Assembly: GCA_029448655.1 (NCBI GenBank)
Contig: JACCLO010000008.1
Location: forward strand, 620,001 to 684,000
Length of the DNA stretch: 64,000 bases
Direction of reading: 5' to 3'
Source of the DNA: Wolfiporia cocos
Taxonomy: Eukaryota; Basidiomycota; Agaricomycetes; Polyporales; Phaeolaceae
Numbering within the stretch: the stretch's first letter is position 1; each line of letters opens with the position of its first letter. Of this stretch, positions 22,835 to 33,217 are shown in pieces. The notes below the pieces were generated by a model that was given only the letters and a program-made list of their open reading frames with translations, did not search any database and had not been told where the DNA came from. Both the position numbers and the translations under genes were made by a program.

Positions 22835-24070
22835 GAGGGAAGCCCACGGTCTTACCCTCCGAGAAAGCAGCGCATGTAATTACCTCGTTCGAGAAGAATC
22901 GATCCCTCTTCATCCCGGTAATCATGACGCTGGCAAAACCCGTGAAGTGCAATGCACTAATCGACTCAGGAGCAATGTCGAACCTAATCCACAGCAAAGT
23001 GGTAGAAAAATACAAGGTGCCCACGCAACCCTTGAAGAACCCGATCATCGTCAAAAATGTTGACGGAACAGAAAATAAAGATGGGCGAATAGACCGAGAA
23101 GCCACCATACTACTACGATATCCAAAGACCCAGAAAACGCGAAAAGTCCGATTCCTGGTAGGATCAATCGGAACAGAGAATATGATCCTAGGGTATGGAT
23201 GGCTAAAAGACGAAAACCCCACAATCGACTGGAAGGACCAAACAGTCGATGTACGATCAATACTAGGGGCAGAAGAAAAGAAACAGGAAGCCACAATCCG
23301 AATGGATATGGTGGAAATGGTGGTTGCCCCAGAAGGAAAAATTCCAACAAGGGGGACCCAAGAAGCTGCAGGGTATGATCTCTACGCCGCAGAGGAAACC
23401 GAGATTCCCGCCGGAGGATGGAAACTCGTCTCCACAGGAGTAAAAATGAAGATCCCGAAGGGATCGTATGGAAGGCTGGCCGGACGATCAGGCAACACCC
23501 TCAGACACGGATTAGTAGTACAAGCCGGAATCATAGACTCGGACTACCGAGGAGACGTCGGAGCCATCGTCTTCAACCACTCAGACAAAGCACATAGAAT
23601 TATCCCGGGCATGCGAATAGCCCAGATAATCTTCGAACGACACCTCACCCCCGACATCTTAGAGGTCGAAGACCTAGATGAAACAGAACGAGGGGAAAAA
23701 GGGTTCGGATCCACGGACCAGCCAGAAGAAACAGCGCAGCGGCTCTATACTCCCGAGGAGTACGAAGCGATCCGACGCTTCGCAAAAAATAACCCTAGGA
23801 TCATAGGAAAGAAAGGGGAGACGCGAAAGAAGTTCCGAACAAAGATACAAATCATCAAAGCTGTCAGGAAAGCGCTGACGAAATCCCAGGAATTCGCACA
23901 GAAAACCCCCGAACCAGAACGAACGATTGAGGAGATGGTCCCGAAACACCTACTAGACTTCACCAAGGTGTTCAGTAAGGAGTCCGCAGCAGCGTTCCCC
24001 CCGTCGAGACCATGGGACCACGCAATCGAATTAAAACCCGATTTCGTGCCGAAAGACTGCAAAGTCTATG
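22835..24070 (+). pseudogene. Pol of element 1, truncated after protease and dUTPase
   Basis: The pol frame is open across the gag stop (-1 relative to gag). It contains the aspartic protease motif LIDSGAMSNLIHSK and then a complete dUTPase with all five motifs: GYDLYAAEE, GRLAGRSG, AGIIDSDYRGDV (catalytic Asp region), GMRIAQIIF and GFGSTD. dUTPase hydrolyses dUTP to dUMP and would limit uracil incorporation into element cDNA. The frame reaches KDCKVY, the entry to reverse transcriptase, and is cut there by element 2; the last codons read into the LTR are foreign. Confidence 0.9.
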
Positions 24071-24604
24071 TGTTACGGATCGAATATCCGTTCAGCTGGG
24101 ATGCTAAGTCGAGTTACTCAGCGTATCGAGTAGCGCACTACTCGTCGGACTCAGCAGAGTCGAGCGTCGATATACTGGCTGCAGACTTAATTGCTTAAGT
24201 CCTTTGAGAACGAGTATATGATCCTTGTAATTCAACAAGGTCGAGCTGAGGAACTCGGCCAGTATTTACAACAGGGTCTTTATACTACGATTCTGTAATC
24301 GGGGTCATAGTGTCCTTGGTACTGCTACCACTAAGTCCATAAGGTTAGTACGCTACGATAACTAAGCCGAAACGCTGCGGTTGAGCGCAACAATGGCTGA
24401 AACGTAGAAGCTCTGTAGATATACAACAGATATCACCTAGAACCTGATACGCTATGAGACTAGGGGCGTAGGGTTGTTGTACATGAAACGAGGGTCGGTG
24501 GTTGAGCAGGGACCCTAAGAATAATCGGTCAATACAGCGGTTGAACGCTAAGTCCTCCTCTCCAGTGAGGCGTCAAAATATACGGATTCATACGGATCGT
24601 AACA
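24071..24604 (-). repeat. 3' LTR of element 2
   Basis: 534 bp, TGTTACGG to CGTAACA as read on the plus strand. A purine-rich tract (minus strand AGGAGGGGGGTGA, plus 24605-24617) directly precedes it in transcription sense, the usual plus-strand DNA primer. Confidence 0.95.
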
Positions 24605-24649
24605 TCACCCCCCTCCTAAGCCGTCATCGCCCTCGATGAAATCCAAGCA

Positions 24650-27600
24650 TCACGGCCACTCAAAGGGCCTCGGGGTCGGGGTCGTTATACCCTGCATCTC
24701 CATCGGGGAGAGGAGGCGTGGCGGGAGGGACCCAGAGCTGGTAGGGCGCGCATTCCCCTCGTCGATGTCCGGGCTGGGATACCCGACACGTGGGGCAGCG
24801 GTAGTCGGGGCAGTCGAGGATCCAGTGGTAAGGGCTGCCACAGCTTCGACAGGGCTCTGCCTGAGATGGCCTGGGCGGGGATCGAGCGGAGGGGACGTCG
24901 CGGAGATAGTCGCCGGATTCGTACCGCTGGTGGTGGTGGTGGACCCAGATGCGCTCCCGGAGCCATCTAGGTAGACTGAGAAGGGGGTCGTTCCAGGCGT
25001 CGCGACCCCGCTCGAACTCCTCTCGGCTGATGACCTCAACTGACGGAGATCGTCGACCAGCTTCGTCGTCAGCTGGGGCAGTGAGCGGCGGGGTGGCAAT
25101 CCTAGCGCTGCTCGGCCCCTCTCGAACTGGGCGTCGTTCGCGGCTTCGTGGATGAGGAGCAGGGCTCTCCGGTTCTCCAGGTCGAGCTCCTGCGGCGGAG
25201 GTCTCAGGGGGAGCGTGGTCAGGTACCAGAGAGCGGTATTCCATAAAATCGTACGGTTCTGCAATTCGAGCCAATTCATCGTCGTCGAGTAGCCAGGAGG
25301 GCATTGGAGGGACGGGGCTTCGCTGACGGGGCGGGCGACGCGGGCCTTCTTCTCCTTGGTTGAACTCTCTCCGGATTCGCGATGGCGTCGACGCCCCGAG
25401 GTGGTCGATCCACTGATCGATGTTCCGCCCAAGCTGCTGTCTCTGCCAGCGGACTGTCCATTCGAGTTGGACAAGCCGCTCGGTGACGTCTTGATAGCTG
25501 TCGTAGATGGCGGTGAGCTCCTGTACGAGCTCAAATCGATCGGTCCAGGGGGTTGGATGACCTCCGGGGGGAACGTCGGACCTGTGCCAGGTGAGCGCAT
25601 GGCGGGTGCGGAGGTGGGCCTCCTCGGAACACCCATAACACCTGCCTGTCTGATATCCCATGCGGACGGCGAGGGACCGACGCAGCGTCGGCGCCCTGGG
25701 ACGGTCGGGTTGGCTAGGCGGAGGCGTCGACATGTTACTTCTTCGACCTGGCGGGTTCTGCTCCCCCTCCGCCGACTTTTGTAGTCCTCCAGGAGGTCGG
25801 GGGAATTCTTCAAGTTCGTTGCGTCTTCCCACGAGTCGTCAGCGGTTGGGTAGCCCTTCCAATGGACCAAATACTGCCTTTTCCCTCGATGTTGCCTTTG
25901 GTTTAGGATAGAATCGACCTCGTACTCTTTGTGCCCTTCGACCAGGTCCGGGGGTGGTTTCGTGTAATTGGGCCCGTGCACCCTTGTCTCATTGAACGGT
26001 TTCAGTAGCGAGGCATGGAAGACCGGGTGTATCTTCCACCGCGGGGGCAGAGCCAGCCTGTACGAGACGGCCCCGAGCTTCTCGGCGATGGTGAACGGCC
26101 CCTCCCTTTTTGGAGCGAGCTTCCGTGATTCGTACGGGAGGTGGAGGTTCTTGGCATCAAGCCACACCTTGTCTCCCTTGCTAAGCTTAGGCAAATCGCG
26201 CAGGGTCCGTCCGGCCATTCGTTTTTGGGCTAGTTCGTGCGCGGCGATAGCCTTCTCCCTTGCCTCTTTGATGCTTTTCAGCCTCTCTCCCGCGGCTGGT
26301 ACCGATGTCGGGTTGTCTTCTTCGGGCAATCCCCGGGGAATATACCCCATGATGACTTCGGTGGGGGCCAAACCTCTTTCGGTCCTGCGCGTGTTGTGGG
26401 CAAATTCTACATCTGGGAGTCTGGCGGCCCAGAGGTACGGGTCGCTCATGCAGTAGATACGCAGGTAGACTTCTATTTGTTGGTTCATTCGCTCAGTCTG
26501 TCCGTCGGTTTGGGGGTGATACGCCGTACTCAGGGCGGAGTCGATCCCTAGAAGCTTGCAGAGAGCTTGGAAAAACTTCGAGGTGAACTGGGGGCCTCGG
26601 TCCGAGATGATTTTCCTAGGGAGCCCGTACTTCGAGTAGATTTTCCGGTGGAATATGTCGGCGGCTCCTTCGCTGGTGATGGTCTTATCGCATGGGGTCA
26701 GGGATATCGCCTTTGACAGCCCATGATCGACAATGACCATAACCGAATCATATTTCCCTACCCGGGGGAGGTCGGTGATGAAGTCCACTGAGCATTGTGA
26801 GAAGGGGAGTGCGTCTTTTCGGGTCGGAATCGGTTGCAGCGGCGCCTTTGTCGGATGTCGGTCGGGTTTCATCTGCTGACAGATGGCGCAGCCTTTGACA
26901 TATTCGGCCACAGTTTTTCGCAGGTCGGGCCACCAGAAGTGCTCTTGCACCTTCAGGGTCGTTCCCCAAATTCCGGGGTGACCTGCCGCTATTGGGTCGT
27001 GATATCTTGAGATAACGTCCTTTCTCAGGCCCGGGTCCCTTGGCACGTACATCCGCCCCTTATACAAGAGGACCCCTTCGGTGTACTGCCAGTCTTCCAT
27101 TACTGTCCTTAAAGGAGGCTGTTCCCCTTGTTCAAGGGCGCGGAGTCCCTGTTCCGCGATCGGATCGAAGGACTTCGCGATCTTGATCCGATCAATGATC
27201 GGGATTTCGATTGCGTGAATGAATAGGGTATCGGGCAGCATCAGAATGTCTTCGTTGTCGTGGTCGGAGCTGTCCAAATTCATGAGGCGCGAGAGGGTGT
27301 CTGCCATTACCAACTTCTTTCCTGGGACGTGCTGTAGCCGTATGTCGAATTGAGATAGTAACAGGTGCCATCTCGCTTGCCTCCGATTCAATCTCTGGGC
27401 GCTTCGCCAATACGTAAGGTTCTGGTGATCGCTCCTGATCAGGATCTGATGTGGACCCCCTTCTAGAAGGTGGCGCCATTCTTCCAGCGCGCGAACCACT
27501 CCTAGGAGTTCTCGATCGTAGATTTCGTAATTTCGTTCGGCCGGGGTGAGGGACTGTGATAGATAGCCCACTGGTCGCTCGTTTCCGTTATCGTCTTTTT

Positions 27601-29747
27601 GTTTGAGCACTGCTCCGAGGGCGAACTGGGAGGCGTCGGTTTCCAGGATAAAGGGTTTTTCTTTGTCGGGGAGGAGCAGCGCGGGGGCTGTTACGAACTG
27701 ACTTTTTAAGAATTCGAACGCCTCGCTTTCTTGTTCTGTCCACTTGAACCCTGTGCCCGTTGCCGTTTTTGTGAGGTCGATGAGCGGTCGCGCGTGCGCG
27801 GAATAGTGGTCGATGAACTTTCTGTAGAAGTTCGCGAACCCTAAGAAGGAGCGGACTCCTTTGACATTTCGCGGGGGTGGCCAGTCGCGGATCCCTTTGA
27901 GCTTGGCGGGGTCCATCTGGATTTGGCCGGGGGCGATTACGAGTCCAAGGAACTCTACCCTCTCTACCCCGAACGCGCATTTCTCGGGCTTCACGAATAG
28001 CTTTTCTTCAGCCAGCTTTTGCAGGACTCGTCGCTCTCGCTCTCTGTGGGTCGTTTGGTCTGGAGAGAAGATGAGGATGTCGTCCATGTAGACTAATACC
28101 CACCCTTCCGCAATTTCCTCTTTTAGTATCTCGTTCATCATGGCCTGGAACGTTGCTGGTGAATTGCACATCCCAAAGAACATTACTGTTGGTTCGTAGA
28201 GGCCAGCATTGGTTTTGAATGCGCCCTTCCATTGATCGCCTTCTCGGATCCGTACGTTGTTATATCCTGCTCGCAGGTCCATTTTGGTGAACACCTTTGC
28301 CCCTCTTAGCTTCTCGATGAGTTCGGATATCAGGGGTAGTGGATAAGCGTTCTTAACCGTTCCTTCGTTTAGGTATCGGTAGTCCTGGCAGGGCCTTAGC
28401 CCTCCGTCTTTCTTTGGGACGAAGAAGGCGGGGGACGCCATGGGGGACTTCGATGGTCGGATGAATCCCTTGGCGAGATTTTCTGCCAGAAATTCGTCCA
28501 TGGCTTTTTGTTCTCTGGGGGACAGCGAGTATACCTTGCAGTCCCGGGGTACGAAGTCAGGTTTTAGTTCGATAGCATGGTCCCACGGTCTCGAAGGGGG
28601 AAACGCGGCTGCGGCTTTCTTGCTGAAGACGTGTGCGAAGTCTTTCAGGTGTTCGGGGAGGGCGTCCTCTGTGGGCCCCCTTTTCTCTGTCTCGGAGAGT
28701 TTCTGGGATTTCGTCATTACCTTGCGTATGCGGGATAGGGCTGCGCTTTCCTGCCGGAATCGCCTTGGGTTCCTGGTTCTAGGGGCGACCAGTTTCTTGG
28801 TCCGGACAAATCTCCTGAGTAGTTGGTATTCTTCGTCTGAGATGGGATCCTCCACTGGCTGCCGAGTGTCGGTGGAGCCGAAGCCCGCATCCCCTCTCTT
28901 TGTTTCATCGAGCTCCTCTACCTGGACTACTTCGGGGGTGAGGGCTTGTTCAAATATTATTTGCGCAATGCGCATTCCGGGAATGATACGATGAGGTGTC
29001 GTCGATTGGTTGAACAGGATGACTTGGACTTCTCCGCGATAGTCAGGATCGATCACTCCTGCCCCAACCGTGAGCCCATGTTTGAGCGTGAGGCCCGATC
29101 GTGAGGCTATCCTCCCGTAAGATCCTTTCGGGATCTCCATCCGAACCCCGGTGGGGATCGCCTTCCATCCCCCAGGGGTGATTTCCTCATCCTTTGAGGC
29201 GTATAGGTCGTATCCAATGGCACCGTCGGTTCCCCGCGTTGGGAGCTTCCCCTCGGGGGCTACTGTCATTTTGACAGTGTCGAGTTGGATTATGGCGTCG
29301 GTCGTTCGGGCTTTTTCTGTTGGTTTGTCAGGGGCGATATCGACCTTCCCTGTTGCCCAATCGATGACAGGGCTCTCCTTTTTCAACCAATTGTATCCGA
29401 GGATTACTTCTTCTTTTCCGATGTTTCCTACGAGGAAGCGGACTTTTCGTTCCTTTCCTCCGTATTTGATGGGGAGGTAGACTTCCCGATCTACCTGTCC
29501 GTCCTTGTTGGTGGTTCCATCGACGTTCCGGACGGTGATTGGGTTTCTTAGAGGTCGAGTCACGATTCGGTGTCGAATGACGAGTTTTGAATGGATCAGG
29601 GAGGACATGGCTCCCGAGTCGATGAGGGCGTTTACTTTCACGGCTTTCTGCAGCTTCAGGGTTACGGGGATAAACAGCGACCGGTCGCGTTCATACGAGG
29701 TAATTACATGAGCTGCGCTTTCGGGAGGTAAGACCGTGCGCTTCCTC
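24650..29747 (-). CDS. Pol polyprotein of Ty3/gypsy element 2
   Basis: Open in the -1 frame from the gag stop. Numbering from a GTG at 29641: protease LIDSGAM (6-12), dUTPase (~132-258; GYDLYAS, GRIASRSG, GVIDPDYRGEV, GMRIAQIIF, GFGSTD), reverse transcriptase (~380-570, VYMDDILIF), RNase H (~660-780, LETDASQFALGAVL), integrase with an HHCC zinc region and catalytic D953, D1014, E1050 (35 residues between the last two), and chromodomain (~1239-1290, YLVHWKGYPTADDSWE) that would steer integration to modified chromatin. All catalytic residues are present. The frame runs about 370 codons past the chromodomain as low-complexity sequence overlapping ORF3; the functional protein probably ends near the chromodomain by processing, or the tail is an overlap by-product. 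Confidence 0.92.
24660..25832 (-). CDS. accessory zinc-knuckle ORF (ORF3) of element 2
   Basis: 390 codons in a different frame from pol, overlapping the end of the chromodomain and the next 1.1 kb in which pol also stays open. It contains CYGCSEEAHLRTRH (CX2CX4HX4H), CRSCGSPYHWILDC (a perfect CX2CX4HX4C knuckle) and CPTCRVSQPGHRRGEC. A helical stretch rich in W, L and Q (about residues 105-150, TERLVQLEWTVRWQRQQLG) lies between. The start may be the first Met or the later MSTPPPSQ Met near 25733. Knuckles suggest nucleic-acid binding; the role is unknown. The pol frame here is Ser/Thr/Pro/Gly-rich without motifs, so I infer ORF3 is the selected frame. Confidence 0.65.
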   Translation of the reverse strand: MGRRNELEEFPRPPGGLQKSAEGEQNPPGRRSNMSTPPPSQPDRPRAPTLRRSLAVRMGYQTGRCYGCSEEAHLRTRHALTWHRSDVPPGGHPTPWTDRFELVQELTAIYDSYQDVTERLVQLEWTVRWQRQQLGRNIDQWIDHLGASTPSRIRREFNQGEEGPRRPPRQRSPVPPMPSWLLDDDELARIAEPYDFMEYRSLVPDHAPPETSAAGARPGEPESPAPHPRSRERRPVREGPSSARIATPPLTAPADDEAGRRSPSVEVISREEFERGRDAWNDPLLSLPRWLRERIWVHHHHQRYESGDYLRDVPSARSPPRPSQAEPCRSCGSPYHWILDCPDYRCPTCRVSQPGHRRGECAPYQLWVPPATPPLPDGDAGYNDPDPEAL

Positions 29748-29748
29748 C

Positions 29749-31398
29749 CTATTCGAAATCCTGGTCATCGAGAATCTGGGCAAGGAACGAGGGGTTCTTA
29801 GCTTTGAGAATCCTGATCGCGTTAACTGCTTCTTCCACTGCGGTGGCTCCATCGTCCTCGTCCTCGGTGTCTTCTTCTTCCGTGTGGGCGGCGGGGTTCC
29901 CCTCCTCTACGGCCTCTACCTTTCGAGCTTTGCCCTTCGCAGGAGACTTCTTCTTTCGCTTTGGGCAGTTGCTGGAGAGGTGGCCCTTCTCCTTACAATT
30001 GAAGCACCGCCCCTCAGTTTGGAGCTTGCGTCGCTCTTCTGTGGACATTCGGTCAACGTCCATTGCGTTCGGGTCTTTCACGGGAGTCGGTGTGGCTGGG
30101 GAGCTAGGTCCCTTGGGTCGCCACTGGGGTTTCTTCTTGGGGTCTCCTCGTCCTTTGATGAACGTGTTATAATTGTTCTCGTTGATGGATGCTTGCTTCA
30201 TCCAGTCCGTGAGGGTTACGACGGGGGGAACAATATTTATGATATGCGTAACGAGTGCGGGTCGGATGGCTCTCTTGTACAAGGTGACGAGGAGTGGGTT
30301 GCACTGTTGTCGGTCCAGTCCCGTTTTCCCTACGAGGTTATCGAATTCAATATTGAAGTCGTCGATGTTCTTCTTCTCCTGCCTGAGGTCGAAGAGATCG
30401 TCATTGGTTTTCTGTTTCTCTTCGATGGGCTCGAATGCGGCGTCGAATTCTGCACTGAACTGGAGTAGCGTGGGGAGGACGAATGCTCCTGTCGCCAGAT
30501 CTGTGTGCTTGGCGTAGTAGTTCTCCTTCCATTGGTCTACTCGGTCGCTTCCTCGAATGTAGGACATGATGAAGAGGATTTTCTGATCGTCGGTCTGATA
30601 GTCTGTCGCGAACATGGTGAACCATGTGTTGCAATCATTCTTGAAGCGTTGTAGCTTCTTTCGTTCTCCCTTGAAGGGTTCGGGGGTGGCGAGCTTTATG
30701 CGGTTCCCTCGCCCTGGTGGGGCGAACTGCCCGCCCCATCCCGCGGGGTTCCCTCCGCCTGGGGGGCCTCCTCCGCCTGGTGGTCCTCCTCCTCCGCCTG
30801 GCGGTCCTCCTGGATTGCCTCCTGCGCCGCCTGCTGGATTACCGGTGCCGCCCGGGGGACCTCCGCCCCCGGGGGGACCTCCCCCTCCAGGAATTCCTCC
30901 TCCTCCAGACGCTCCTGGTCCGGTGGGGTTTGTTCCGCTAGGATTTCCAGGTAGCGGATTATTAACTGGCGGAGGGATATTGGCCACTCCCCCTGCGCCC
31001 TGGCTCGTGCCGCTGCTTCCCGGAACAGCACTTCCGCCCAAGGTTGTACCTCCCAGACCCATGCTTCCTCCTGCAGGGTTGGGGTTCGTTGTCTGTCCTC
31101 CGAGTTGTCCATCGCCTGTTCGAGATATGGTGATGGTCGGTGTCATCAAATTTGTGACGTTTCCGAAGCGTTCGAAAGCGGCGCGCGTCTGCTCCCAGGG
31201 GTCGTTCGAGGATGGGGGTAACTGTACCCACGAGGGGACAAGTCTGTCTGGAGTCGGGACGGTGAGATACCCTCCTTTCGTAAAGAACCCTGCGGGGGGA
31301 TCTCTCCACTCGAGTTTGTCTTCGTAGTAGATGCGTCTGTATTCTTCGGGGAGCAGATGGATCAACCGGTTCGGGAGATCCAGGTCAAAGCGTTGCAT
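29749..31398 (-). CDS. Gag polyprotein of Ty3/gypsy element 2
   Basis: 549 aa. After an N-terminal region resembling element 1 Gag (LPEEYRRIYYEDKLEWRDPP here, LPEDIQGVYRLNRYEWTDTI there) comes a Gly/Pro-rich linker (~150-225), a gag-type helical region (~235-400, FKGERKKLQRFKNDCNTWFT), and a CCHC knuckle CFNCKEKGHLSSNC near 464-478. The C-terminal tail ends KNPSFLAQILDDQDFE, paralleling element 1 KNPELLAQLVEEQDFA. It ends in TAG with pol in the -1 frame. It would assemble particles and bind genomic RNA. Confidence 0.93.
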   Translation of the reverse strand: MQRFDLDLPNRLIHLLPEEYRRIYYEDKLEWRDPPAGFFTKGGYLTVPTPDRLVPSWVQLPPSSNDPWEQTRAAFERFGNVTNLMTPTITISRTGDGQLGGQTTNPNPAGGSMGLGGTTLGGSAVPGSSGTSQGAGGVANIPPPVNNPLPGNPSGTNPTGPGASGGGGIPGGGGPPGGGGPPGGTGNPAGGAGGNPGGPPGGGGGPPGGGGPPGGGNPAGWGGQFAPPGRGNRIKLATPEPFKGERKKLQRFKNDCNTWFTMFATDYQTDDQKILFIMSYIRGSDRVDQWKENYYAKHTDLATGAFVLPTLLQFSAEFDAAFEPIEEKQKTNDDLFDLRQEKKNIDDFNIEFDNLVGKTGLDRQQCNPLLVTLYKRAIRPALVTHIINIVPPVVTLTDWMKQASINENNYNTFIKGRGDPKKKPQWRPKGPSSPATPTPVKDPNAMDVDRMSTEERRKLQTEGRCFNCKEKGHLSSNCPKRKKKSPAKGKARKVEAVEEGNPAAHTEEEDTEDEDDGATAVEEAVNAIRILKAKNPSFLAQILDDQDFE

Positions 31399-31431
31399 GG
31401 ACTTGCACTCTTGGTAAGTGAGTCTGTTAAG

Positions 31432-31442
31432 AGCTCGACCTT
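31432..31442 (-). promoter_or_regulatory. self-priming site of element 2
   Basis: On the minus strand AAGGTCGAGCT follows the 5' LTR after one base. It is the exact reverse complement of the minus-strand AGCTCGACCTT inside the LTR (plus 31610-31620), which sits about 38 bp downstream of a minus-strand TATAAA (plus 31653-31658). Same 11-mer as in element 1 although the LTRs are otherwise diverged. Confidence 0.75.
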
Positions 31443-31443
31443 C

Positions 31444-31977
31444 TGTTACGGATCGAATATCCGTTCAGCTGGGATGCTAAGTCGAGTTACTCAGCGTATC
31501 GAGTAGCGCACTACTCGTCGGACTCAGCAGAGTCGAGCGTCGATATACTGGCTGCAGACTTAATTGCTTAAGTCCTTTGAGAACGAGTATAGGATCCTTG
31601 TAATTCAACAAGGTCGAGCTGAGGAACTCGGCCAGTATTTACAACAGGGTCTTTATACTACGATTCTGTAATCGGGGTCATAGTGTCCTTGGTACTGCTA
31701 CCACTAAGTCCATAAGGTTAGTACGCTACGATAACTAAGCCGAAACGCTGCGGTTGAGCGCAACAATGGCTGAAACGTAGAAGCTCTGTAGATATACAAC
31801 AGATATCACCTAGAACCTGATACGCTATGAGACTAGGGGCGTAGGGTTGTTGTACATGAAACGAGGGTCGGTGGTTGAGCAGGGACCCTAAGAATAATCG
31901 GTCAATACAGCGGTTGAACGCTAAGTCCTCCTCTCCAGTGAGGCGTCAAAATATACGGATTCATACGGATCGTAACA
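31444..31977 (-). repeat. 5' LTR of element 2
   Basis: 534 bp, essentially identical to 24071-24604. Contains the inferred promoter (minus-strand TATAAAG) and RNA start. Decayed relatives are the solo LTRs at 18398-18935 and 36004-36546. Confidence 0.95.
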
Positions 31978-33217
31978 TAGTGAAAGCGATATCTACCCAT
32001 GCACGTGCAAGCACGCCCAGCATGCAGCTAAGGCCATAAAACAGCGAATATCTGTGAAAACAGAGGATTTAATACATCACAATATTCTTGTGACACTGTA
32101 GGTAACAATATATCTGGCATAAATCCCCAGGACGGATATTGCTTCCTCGGAGCAGGACTTGTAGGGGTCACAGATGGCATGGTCACGGTGGTTGCAGATT
32201 GCAAGGTTGCAAGGGTCATGGATCATGATGTCACAATGGTTGTGGGTCACGAGGTCGCATTGGTCACATTTGAGGTCACAGGTAGCAGGGGGTCTGGATT
32301 GAATTTCCATGCTGGATATAGTAGCTTTTGAGCTGACACCTGAATAGCAGGCTCACTCTTGCTCTCCTCTGGTTCTGGTTGCCCTTCTATACATACAGGA
32401 GTTAAATGTAAAATATATCAAGCAAAATAAAAGCTGTACCATCCTGCATTTGAATATCTTCATCACCTTGAAGTTCTTGAGTCTGTTGTGTGAGTGAAGA
32501 CCCTTCTTCCAGTGGGGAGTCCTGCACTGCACTGGTACAGAAGTGCATAAATGCGATAGGCATTGGATAAGCAGGAACAGGGGAGGGACTGAGGGGTTTT
32601 GATTAGTTCATGTGGGGGCACAGGCAGGCGAGAAAATCAAACTCACAGTAACAAGTTGAAAAAGATATAATAGATGCAGGTAGCTCATAGAACAACAGAA
32701 GCCCAGAAGTGGACCATGGGAATAGACTCAATCACATGCATGCTGGATGCGGCGGCAATCAGTGCAATGTGCTGAAATAGAAATCAGGCGCTTCCGGTCC
32801 GTGGACCGGCGCTGGGCTGTAGCATGAGGCCGCAAAGACTTATATGAACAGGTCACAAGCTGCAGTCGCAACCCCTCAAGCTCGGACTCTCCCCGTGCTG
32901 CTGCTCTCCTGCTCACACTCCCAATTGTGCTTGCACTCCACCTGTAACTTTTGCTCTCATCATGTCTGAACTCTTTGAACAGGCCGATGTCCTCATCACC
33001 CACATGATCACCACAATCAGGGCAGCCCCCAAGAGTCTGGAGGGTGGTGACTATACTGAGTGGCAGATGAAGATGATGGCTGAGATGGTGGGTAAATTTT
33101 TTTTTCTCCACTCAACTCAAGCAGTTTTAACTAGGATATCGATATCTCAGTCAAACACCGTCAAGGCCATTAAGCAGGGGTACAGGCTACCTGCGTTTCG
33201 CCATTCGCGAGACGCGA
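31978..33217. other. spacer with a short unrecognised ORF
   Basis: The first 150 bp resemble 20013-20110 (see that entry). A start at 32962 in a CT-rich context begins MSELFEQADVLITHMITTIR and runs to about 33095 before a T-rich stretch after GTGGGTAAAT, which could be a splice donor (WQMKMMAEMVG). I do not recognise it and cannot find a continuation. The remainder shows nothing. Confidence 0.35.

Larger units (their letters stand above)
20233..24070 (+). mobile_element. Ty3/gypsy element 1, truncated at its 3' side
   Basis: Contains 5' LTR, priming site, complete gag and the protease-dUTPase part of pol, then stops abruptly at 24070 where element 2 begins. Reverse transcriptase, RNase H, integrase and 3' LTR are not found beyond element 2. 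The 5-bp flank before the LTR is GTGAT (20228-20232), with no partner visible. Codons and CpG content are undecayed. With element 2 it forms the least decayed 12 kb of the left half. Confidence 0.9.
24071..31977 (-). mobile_element. Ty3/gypsy element 2, intact chromovirus-like, with dUTPase and extra zinc-knuckle ORF
   Basis: A 7.9-kb element on the minus strand with 534-bp LTRs that differ at one position by eye (24211 region, T versus G), so very recently inserted. Order in transcription sense: LTR, self-priming site, gag, pol (protease, dUTPase, reverse transcriptase, RNase H, integrase, chromodomain), zinc-knuckle ORF, polypurine tract, LTR. It lies within pol of element 1. Its flanks are CTATG on the left and TAGTG on the right, which do not match, so this is not a simple single insertion. 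Confidence 0.95.
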
